This document shows positions 8,039 through 13,969 of a DNA stretch of 17,221 nt, piece after piece; the first letter of the stretch is position 1, and each line of letters opens with the position of its first letter. Location of the stretch: assembly GCA_035506295.1 (NCBI GenBank), contig DATJPR010000255.1, forward strand, positions 1 to 17,221, read 5' to 3'. The notes beneath the pieces are model-generated. The model was not told where the DNA came from and did not search any database. It saw only the letters and a program-made list of their open reading frames with translations. Source of the DNA: DATJPR01 sp035506295 (GTDB lineage Bacteria > Bacteroidota > Ignavibacteria > UBA10030 > UBA6906). A program made the translations under genes and the position numbers.

Positions 8039-10297
8039 TCAGTGAGAGAATGCCGGGGGTAAGCCTAGTCTTTGAAGAAGGCGCTGGAACCGCGGATCAT
8101 GGTGCCATGCACCCAACCGTGGCTCCCGGTTCAAGTAGACCAGCCAGCCGGATTGTTCCTCGAAGGCTTTGTCGAGCCACTCGAACCCTTGATCAGCATC
8201 TCCCAAGGCAAAATGAATCAGTCCGATTTCGTAGGAGGCCACGTATTTCGTCCTGGCAATCGAGACAAGTTTGCGCAGGATCTCCTCAGCCCGTCCCCTG
8301 TCGCCGGCCGATCCGTATGCGTGTCCGAGCGCGCCGGTCATGACTGTATGTCCGCCTGAAAGCTCGACGCTCTTTCCCAGGGCGTCAATCGCGCTGTCGT
8401 GCATCAATTTCTGTTCGTACGCCCACCCGAGGAAGAAATGTGACCAGTGCCAGCCCGGCTCGGTTCGCACGGACCGCAGCGACTGTTCGAGCGCCTCATC
8501 GAACTGGCCGGCGAGTTGATAGTGCCACGCCAAGTGGACGTTCATGAGCATGTCCATCGGGTCCAGCTCGAGCGCCCGCTGGCTTTCCCGGAGCGATTCC
8601 TCCGTCCTGCCCATCGCAGTCAGGAAGTGGGAATACCAGTGATGGACCGCACTGTAATGAGGACTCAGCTCGATGGCCCGCCGGAACTCTTCTTCGGTTG
8701 CCTCCCAGTTCCTGTGGAAGTGGAAGAGACAGTAGGCCTTCGATGTGTGGGCTTCTCCTGAGGTATCAGCCTGGGCCAGCGCGCGCTCCGCGTAGGACAT
8801 GCCCAACGGCATGACGGTCCGCGGTGGCTCCGTTCCGTTTTCCCATGCCCCGAGCGTATTGTAGCAATCGGCCAGGCCAATCAGCGCCCCGGTGTAGGCG
8901 GGATCGAGTTCCAGCGCCTGCTTGAAATACTGAATGGCATTCTGAATACCCACGGGTCGCCTCGCCCAGTAGTACCTTCCCTTCATGTAGAGCTGGTACG
9001 CTTCGATGTTTGTCGTTCCGGGCTGAACCACAGGAACCTGAAGATCCCGTGTGAGTTCGATCTGGAGCGCCTGGGCGATGGTGCGCGTGATTTCGTTCTG
9101 CAACGTGAAGATGTCTTTCAAATCGCGATCGTAGGTCTCCGTCCACTCCTGAAAGCCGCTCTGGACATTCACCAGCCGCGCGGTAATCCGCACCTTGCCG
9201 TCGGCCCGCCGGAAGCTTCCCTCCACAATATGTTGCACCTTGAGTTTGTACCCGATCGTGCGTATGTCCCGTTCCTCCCGGAACGCAAAGGAGGATGTCC
9301 GGGCCGGAACCCGCAACGAAGGGATGCGTGAAAGGGCGATGATCAGGTCTTCGGTGATCCCTTCAGCAAGATACTCATTCTCCTTCTCTCCACTCAAGCA
9401 GGAGAAGGGGATCACTGCAACCGACGCCGACGTCGCGTGGACTCTGTCCACGGGGACGATGGAAAGCGATTGCTGTTGGTGGGGAAAGCGTAGGGCTTCC
9501 TGCAGTTCGCCCATCGAACGCGGTCGGAGGGCCGGCTCTTTCTCAAGCATTCTCCCGACCATCTCATCGAGTACGCCGGGCACCTCCGGACGGAGGCTCG
9601 AGACGGGAAGTTGAGTATCATTGAGAATGGCATAGATCAGGGCGCTCTCATGTTCCCCGGAGAACGGGAGCTTCCCGGTCAGGAGCTCGTACAGCACAAC
9701 ACCGAAGGAGTAAATATCCGCCCGCTCGTCGACTTCTTCTCCTCTGAACTGTTCGGGAGGCATGTACGCCATGGTGCCGATCGGCTGACCATGCTTCGTT
9801 AGCGCCGACACGCCACTGAACTTTGCCAGACCGAAATCCGTGATCTTGACCGCACCATCCTCACGCAACATGATGTTGTCGGTCTTGATGTCCCTGTGTA
9901 CGACGCCGTGCCTGTGTGCGAATTCGAGGGCTGAGGCGATCTGGCCTCCGTACTCAAGGACAGTAGAGAGGGGAAAGAGCTTGTTGCTCTTGGCAAGATG
10001 CCGCAGGCGATCCTTAAGAGTTCCCCCGGGGAGGTACTCCAGCACGAGGAACTGCTCGGACTCGAAGGTCCCGACGTCAAACAGGGTGGCAATGGAAGGA
10101 TGATTGAGCGCGGAGATCGCGCGCGCCTCCCGCTCGAGGCGGGTGCGCTGCTCTTCGGAGGTAGTGGCGGCGGGGGACAGGAACTTGATTGCGACAAGAC
10201 GCCCCAGGCGGAGGTCGCGTGCTTTGTAGACAACACCAGCAGCCCCTTCACCCAGCTTCTCCAGCACATCATAATGAAGGAACCTTGTGCCGACCAT
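8039..10297 (-). CDS. Ser/Thr protein kinase with FlgO/TolB-like domain and TPR repeats
   Basis: A 752-residue cytoplasmic protein. Residues 1-270 are a PknB-type kinase with all key residues: Gly loop GEGAAGVV (16-23), Lys38 in VAIK, helix-C Glu57, HRDIKTDN with catalytic Asp136, DFG at 154-156 and the PPE motif at 180-182. Residues 290-415 match the FlgO/TolB-N-like domain often fused to such kinases (VAVIPFSCLSG start, then GITEDL and EGSFRR). Residues about 430-745 are TPR-like helical repeats (for example AIQYFKQALELDP and SLRESQRALELDP). No transmembrane helix lies between kinase and sensor parts, unlike classic PknB. The start is the ATG at 10297, with GGAG 7 nt upstream. The frame is open to 10393, but those 32 codons contain the promoter at 10331-10359 and part of a hairpin. 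The substrate is unknown. It is downstream of the propeller gene on the same strand, but with its own promoter. Confidence 0.93.
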   Translation of the reverse strand: MVGTRFLHYDVLEKLGEGAAGVVYKARDLRLGRLVAIKFLSPAATTSEEQRTRLEREARAISALNHPSIATLFDVGTFESEQFLVLEYLPGGTLKDRLRHLAKSNKLFPLSTVLEYGGQIASALEFAHRHGVVHRDIKTDNIMLREDGAVKITDFGLAKFSGVSALTKHGQPIGTMAYMPPEQFRGEEVDERADIYSFGVVLYELLTGKLPFSGEHESALIYAILNDTQLPVSSLRPEVPGVLDEMVGRMLEKEPALRPRSMGELQEALRFPHQQQSLSIVPVDRVHATSASVAVIPFSCLSGEKENEYLAEGITEDLIIALSRIPSLRVPARTSSFAFREERDIRTIGYKLKVQHIVEGSFRRADGKVRITARLVNVQSGFQEWTETYDRDLKDIFTLQNEITRTIAQALQIELTRDLQVPVVQPGTTNIEAYQLYMKGRYYWARRPVGIQNAIQYFKQALELDPAYTGALIGLADCYNTLGAWENGTEPPRTVMPLGMSYAERALAQADTSGEAHTSKAYCLFHFHRNWEATEEEFRRAIELSPHYSAVHHWYSHFLTAMGRTEESLRESQRALELDPMDMLMNVHLAWHYQLAGQFDEALEQSLRSVRTEPGWHWSHFFLGWAYEQKLMHDSAIDALGKSVELSGGHTVMTGALGHAYGSAGDRGRAEEILRKLVSIARTKYVASYEIGLIHFALGDADQGFEWLDKAFEEQSGWLVYLNREPRLGAWHHDPRFQRLLQRLGLPPAFSH

Positions 10298-10330
10298 TCC
10301 CCGTCTCCAAGCCTCCGATGACCGGGGGGG

Positions 10331-10359
10331 AATATAGGCTCTTTCCTGGCACCTGTCAA
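10331..10359 (-). promoter_or_regulatory. Promoter, TTGACA-N17-TATATT, for the kinase gene
   Basis: On the minus strand TTGACA (10354-10359) and TATATT (10331-10336) are separated by exactly 17 nt. The predicted start near 10324 gives a leader of about 27 nt that includes the GGAG ribosome site of the ATG at 10297. Its position inside the longest open frame argues for the internal start. Confidence 0.7.
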
Positions 10360-10370
10360 GACCGTCGAGG

Positions 10371-10410
10371 GCTGGAGAGAGAGAGGTCCACAAACTCTCT
10401 CCACTCCAGC
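10371..10410 (-). terminator. Strong hairpin downstream of the propeller gene, possible terminator without T-run
   Basis: GCTGGAG (10371-10377) pairs with CTCCAGC (10404-10410), and inside them an AGAGAG run (10378 onward) pairs with CTCTCT (10395-10400) around a loop near GTCCACAAA. It begins 28 bp after the propeller stop and ends just before the kinase promoter, the right place for a terminator separating the two genes. No T-run follows on the minus strand, so it may instead stabilise the 3' end of the mRNA. Confidence 0.5.
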
Positions 10411-10437
10411 CTGGCAGACTGACGGACAGAGACCTCC

Positions 10438-11751
10438 TTACCTGCTCAAGATCAATTTTCTGGTCTGGCTAAAGGATCCTGACTGCAGGCGATAGAAGTA
10501 GACTCCGCTGGCGAGTCCCGAAGCGTTGAATATAGACTCATGGGGTCCCGCCGAAACCTCTCCGCTCAGCAACGTCCGCAATTCATTGCCAAGCAGATCG
10601 TAGACTTTGAGCGTGACAAAGCCTGCCTTTGGTATCGTGAAGGAGATAGTTGTGCTCGGATTGAACGGGTTCGGATAGTTCTGCTGTAGTTGAAAACCCC
10701 CGGCAATTGTTGCATTGCTCAGCCCTCGCGCACCAGTCAGAGCCAAAGGGGATGTGGCATATCTCATCCCTTGGTCTCCCCCGTACCACATGTGGAGGGT
10801 GGTGTTTGTGAGGAGCACAAACGGCGAATTCGCCACGGTAGCGCCGGGCTGCCCATTGGCCAATACAGGATTCCCTCCGTACTTGGTCCAGTGGATGCCG
10901 TCGGGGGAGCTGGCGTATCCGATACCGGAGGTTCTGAAGAAGAAGTCCAGCTCGTTGCCATTGTAGAACATCAGGTACTGACGGTTCGACGAATCGTAGA
11001 CCACCGAGCACTCTCCGACACCGTGCGCGTCCCAAGCGCTCCCAGCCCCTGCGGCAAGGACAGGATTGTCGGCCGTATCCTTCACCCAGTGAATGCCGTC
11101 GGCAGAGGTTGCCAGGCCGATCCCGCAAGTCCCGGAACCATATCCAATGGACATCCCGGTGTACCACATCCTGTAGGTTGTGCCGTCAAACAGCACGCTG
11201 CCGGTGTGCACCAATCCGGCATCCCACTGGCCTGGTGCACCTACACGTACGACAGGATTGGAGGTGTCACGTGCCCACACGCGGCCGTCGCTGGATGTGG
11301 CACGGCCGATCTGCCACAGACTGGAAGCGGTCGACCCTGTAAACCACATCGTGTACCCGCTGCCGATTTTCAGCACCTTGGGGAGCCACGCGGCGAGGCC
11401 GTCCCATGAAGAACCGTCGGGCTTCATCACTGGGTTGAGCGTATCTTTCGTCCAGTTTACGGCGTCGGGTGAGGTAGCCCTCCCGACACTGAGGTCAATG
11501 CCGTTACCATTGGTCCCACCACTGTACCACATGACATAGTGGGAGTCTTGATACACGACCGACACGAAGCCAACCCAGTTCGAATCCCAGCTTGGACCCG
11601 TGCCTAGCACCAGGCTGCCGTAGTTGGTCCAGTTGATCTGGGCATCGCTCCGCGTCGGGGCAAGAAAGGCGATCATGATGCTCAGCATCACGATCGGTGC
11701 GGCACGCCGGGCTCGGCACCCGGGGCCTCCGGTGATTGAAACATGTTTCAT
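10438..11751 (-). CDS. Secreted five-bladed beta-propeller protein with C-terminal sorting domain
   Basis: A 437-residue protein with a signal peptide (about 1-37, hydrophobic core 19-31, S-D-A before Q38). Five repeats each carry an M-W/F-Y/F strand at residues 74-76, 135-137, 195-197, 261-263 and 321-323. Each is followed by a variant of IGxATSxDGxxWxKD, and the first four then continue with NPV. The N-terminal INWTNYGSLVLGTG segment looks like the closing strand of the last blade. This resembles the five-bladed GH43/GH32/GH130-type glycosidase fold, but I cannot identify a catalytic acid set, so enzyme versus binding protein is open. Residues 356-437 are a sorting/FlgD-like domain (QQNYPNPFNPSTTISF, ending in KLILSR). 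The start at 11751 has AGGAGG 4 nt upstream; the longer frame (to 11865) would add sequence that contains the sigma-54 promoter. It lies 234 bp downstream of an activator gene that probably controls it. Confidence 0.88.
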   Translation of the reverse strand: MKHVSITGGPGCRARRAAPIVMLSIMIAFLAPTRSDAQINWTNYGSLVLGTGPSWDSNWVGFVSVVYQDSHYVMWYSGGTNGNGIDLSVGRATSPDAVNWTKDTLNPVMKPDGSSWDGLAAWLPKVLKIGSGYTMWFTGSTASSLWQIGRATSSDGRVWARDTSNPVVRVGAPGQWDAGLVHTGSVLFDGTTYRMWYTGMSIGYGSGTCGIGLATSADGIHWVKDTADNPVLAAGAGSAWDAHGVGECSVVYDSSNRQYLMFYNGNELDFFFRTSGIGYASSPDGIHWTKYGGNPVLANGQPGATVANSPFVLLTNTTLHMWYGGDQGMRYATSPLALTGARGLSNATIAGGFQLQQNYPNPFNPSTTISFTIPKAGFVTLKVYDLLGNELRTLLSGEVSAGPHESIFNASGLASGVYFYRLQSGSFSQTRKLILSR

Positions 11752-11781
11752 ATAACCTCCTGATTTGGTTGCAGCGTCACG

Positions 11782-11797
11782 GGCAACTCCAGTGCCA
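11782..11797 (-). promoter_or_regulatory. Sigma-54 (-24/-12) promoter of the propeller gene
   Basis: The minus strand reads TGGCACTGGAGTTGCC. It has the full TGGCAC -24 box, GG-N10-GC spacing and a TTGC -12 box; only the last position departs from the TGGCAC-N5-TTGCW consensus. The expected start near 11771 gives a leader of about 20 nt containing the AGGAGG ribosome site. The sigma-54 activator gene immediately upstream and the paired dyads at 11849-11885 support it. Confidence 0.75.
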
Positions 11798-11848
11798 CGG
11801 TGTAATCGGCCATCGGAGGGTGAATTCGCAGGGACGAGCTTCAATGGA

Positions 11849-11885
11849 TGCTTGGTTCCGAGCACCCCTTGCTCGATTCCGAGCA
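11849..11885. promoter_or_regulatory. Two tandem 16-bp dyads, probable upstream activator sites
   Basis: The plus strand reads TGCTTGGTTCCGAGCA at 11849-11864 and TGCTCGATTCCGAGCA at 11870-11885. They agree in 14 of 16 positions, are both TGCTYG-N4-CGAGCA dyads (one perfect, one with a single mismatch), and start 21 bp apart, so they face the same side of the helix. Their centres lie about 85 and 106 bp upstream of the start expected from the sigma-54 promoter. This is the usual layout for enhancer sites of a Fis-type activator; the neighbouring regulator is the obvious candidate ligand. Confidence 0.65.
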
Positions 11886-11985
11886 GGTGCGGGAGGTGGC
11901 CTTCGCATATGCAACGACATTTCTTCAGCGAGGTCTGGTGTGGAGAGTTTACGCGGCAGGTGGTATTGTGAGGGTGTGAAGAAGT

Positions 11986-13545
11986 TCAGGGGACGGAACC
12001 GGTTTCCGACCGCCGCCCCCGTGTCGGTTCGTATTTTTCATTCCGACGTTGAAGGGCGTTTCGATCAATGCCGAGCAAGCGTGCCGCCTGCGACAGATTT
12101 CCGCCGGCCTGGAGCATAGCGAGCTGCACCATGCGCCGTTCAAGATCGGCGAGCATATCTGTGCCCGGCTCATTTGCCCGGAGGAGCGACTGTAGCGCCG
12201 CCGTGATGTCTTCGCCCGGGGTGTGTTCGCCCCCCACGCCGTTGCGCTGAAGGTCGGAAGGAACGATCACGCCCGGAGAAACAAAAATCGTGAGCCTCTC
12301 GACAGCGTTTCGGAGCTCGCGGACGTTTCCTTTCCACGGAAGCTCCTGCAAGGCCGCAAGTGTCTCCGGTGCGAAGTGGTGAGTTCCCCTGGATGTTTCT
12401 TCGAGGAAGGCTTGGGCCAGAAGCGGTATGTCGTCCCTCCGTTCCCTCAAAGGCGGCAGAGCGATGGGCAAGACGTTCAGGCGATGATACAAATCCTCAC
12501 GGAACTTCCCCTCTTGCACCGTCGTCCGGAGGTCTCTGCTGCTTGCGGCGATGACACGGACATCGATGTCGATTTCCACCGAAGACCCCAGCCGGTAGAA
12601 CGACCGCTCCTCCAGGCTGCGGAGGAGTTTCGCCTGCAGGTCGTAGGGCATCTCGGCGATCTCGTCCAGGAAAAGCGTCCCTTCATGAGCGATCTCGAAT
12701 TTCCCTTTCTGTGGTCCCATGGCTCCCGTAAACGCTCCCCGCTCATGCCCATAGAGCTCGGATTCGAAGAGCGTTGCCGGTATCGCAGCGCAGTTGATGG
12801 CGACGAACGGCTTCGCAGCCCTCGGGCCGTCGAAGTGAATCGCGCGCGCCACCAACTCCTTGCCCGTCCCCGTTTCTCCGATCAGAAGGACGGTCGCGGA
12901 AGAGGCCGCGACAGCCGCAATTTGTTTGCGGAGGGTATCCATACTGGAACCCGTGCCCAGGATTTCTGTCGCCCCATGTTTTTGACGAAGCGTTGCCCTC
13001 AGGCGGAGATTGTCCTGGAAGAGTGTCTCATGCAGCCTGGCCCGCTTGATGAACCGGCTGGCGTATGCGGCAATCTTGCCCATCGTCCGAACAGCGTCCG
13101 GCGTAAAGGCAGGCCCCCCGCGACGGTTGATCATGTTGATCACGCCGATGATCTTCTCCGATGCGATGAGGGGGACGGCGAGAACGGGACCTGCCTCGCG
13201 CCAGCGCGCGGCCGGTTGACTGACCTTCATCTCCGCAAGGACATCGGCCGCGATCAGAGGGGCGCGATGCCGCTCTACCCATCCGGCAACAAGGAGGTTC
13301 AGACCGTGGTCGATTCCTTCTCCTGCCTCGGGGGCGCTCCGCGCCAGGGTTTGCATGGCTTCTCTGGAGACCGGACTGAACAGCAGGATTGCGACATGGT
13401 CGGCTCGGCACAACGAGACCGAAGACTCAATGATTGCCGCGAGCACGTCGTCGACGCCGCCCGCGTTGCTCACGGACTCTGCCAGCCGGTTTAGCCCTTC
13501 CAGCTCTTCGATCCGACGCCGCAATTCCCGAATTTCGTCGCTCAT
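11986..13545 (-). CDS. Sigma-54-dependent transcriptional activator, GAF-AAA+-Fis
   Basis: A 519-residue regulator. Residues 1-25 are a short coiled coil, 30-170 a GAF domain that probably senses a small molecule or redox/NO-type signal, 192-435 an AAA+ domain, and 465-505 a Fis-type helix-turn-helix (GGNLSQAARLLGIDRNALQR). The ATPase has Walker A GETGTGKE (223-230), the sigma-54-contacting GAFTGA loop intact (270-275), Walker B LFLDE (291-295) and the WKGNVRELRN sensor region (404-413). No receiver domain is present, so it is not a classical two-component response regulator. The start at 13545 begins the coiled coil and has GGGAAG nearby. The frame is open upstream to 13737, but those 64 codons resemble no domain. 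Its likely target is the propeller gene next downstream, through the sites at 11782-11885. The promoter of this gene is not clear. Confidence 0.94.
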   Translation of the reverse strand: MSDEIRELRRRIEELEGLNRLAESVSNAGGVDDVLAAIIESSVSLCRADHVAILLFSPVSREAMQTLARSAPEAGEGIDHGLNLLVAGWVERHRAPLIAADVLAEMKVSQPAARWREAGPVLAVPLIASEKIIGVINMINRRGGPAFTPDAVRTMGKIAAYASRFIKRARLHETLFQDNLRLRATLRQKHGATEILGTGSSMDTLRKQIAAVAASSATVLLIGETGTGKELVARAIHFDGPRAAKPFVAINCAAIPATLFESELYGHERGAFTGAMGPQKGKFEIAHEGTLFLDEIAEMPYDLQAKLLRSLEERSFYRLGSSVEIDIDVRVIAASSRDLRTTVQEGKFREDLYHRLNVLPIALPPLRERRDDIPLLAQAFLEETSRGTHHFAPETLAALQELPWKGNVRELRNAVERLTIFVSPGVIVPSDLQRNGVGGEHTPGEDITAALQSLLRANEPGTDMLADLERRMVQLAMLQAGGNLSQAARLLGIDRNALQRRNEKYEPTRGRRSETGSVP

Positions 13546-13776
13546 AAGCTTCCCGAGCTTGTAAGGGACTATATGACCATGACCGCGGATTAGGGAAGAG
13601 AGAGAGCAGCCCCTGAGAACGACCGAGGAGTGGTGTGACTTTGCGAAACATCCAGAATCTGCCCCTGGTTCCTGATTTTCCGCCCTCCGACGCTCCGACG
13701 TAGCGATATGGAATGAGCGGCAATTGGCGATGAACAAGTGGCGCGGAATCGTCGAAAAACTGCAAACTCAACCACA

Positions 13777-13807
13777 TTGACAATCTCGATCGGCCAAAGT
13801 ATATTTG
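13777..13807 (+). promoter_or_regulatory. Promoter, TTGACA-N17-TATATTTG, for the DUF3160-type gene
   Basis: TTGACA (13777-13782) and TATATTTG (13800-13807) are 17 nt apart; the second box is a perfect TAnnTTTG Bacteroidota element. A TATAAT at 13811-13816 lies just downstream but lacks a matching -35 box. The start expected near 13812 leaves a leader of about 158 nt before the ATG. Confidence 0.65.
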
Positions 13808-13924
13808 TTCTATAATTCTCTCTTGGTGGTTTCCCCTGCCACCACGCACGCCGCCCTGGACCCTGTTTCAGCCGCCTTGTTGCAGAGCCTACCGCGACGA
13901 CCTGCAGACTGGTTGCCGTTCGAT

Positions 13925-13965
13925 GTTCCCCTTACGCTCTTCGACCCTCTCTCTTGAAAGGGAAC
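13925..13965 (+). promoter_or_regulatory. Leader hairpin that would hide the ribosome site
   Basis: GTTCCCCTT (13925-13933) can pair with AAAGGGAAC (13957-13965) in eight of nine positions across a 23-nt loop. The 3' arm contains the AAGGGA ribosome site of the ATG at 13970. With a leader of about 160 nt this could regulate translation, but a short stem of this kind can also arise by chance. Confidence 0.35.
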
Positions 13966-13969
13966 GGAA

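Larger units (their letters stand above)
13546..13969. other. Divergent intergenic region between activator and DUF3160-type gene
   Basis: A 424-bp region. It holds a strong plus-strand promoter (13777-13807), a leader of about 160 nt and a hairpin that covers the downstream ribosome site (13925-13965). For the activator on the minus strand only a poor TATAGT box near 13570-13575 is visible. I found no GG-N10-GC sigma-54 box and no TGCTYG-N4-CGAGCA dyad here, so neither neighbour appears to share the propeller circuit. No coding sequence is supported. Confidence 0.6.

Noticed and set aside
12223..13494. 423-codon plus-strand frame opposite the activator
   Set aside because: It is the antisense of a complete GAF-AAA+-Fis gene with all motifs; its Arg/Asp-rich composition is shadow-like.
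13624..13645. Sigma-54-like box on the plus strand before the DUF3160-type gene
   Set aside because: GG and GC are 9 rather than 10 nt apart, and it is over 300 bp from the start codon.
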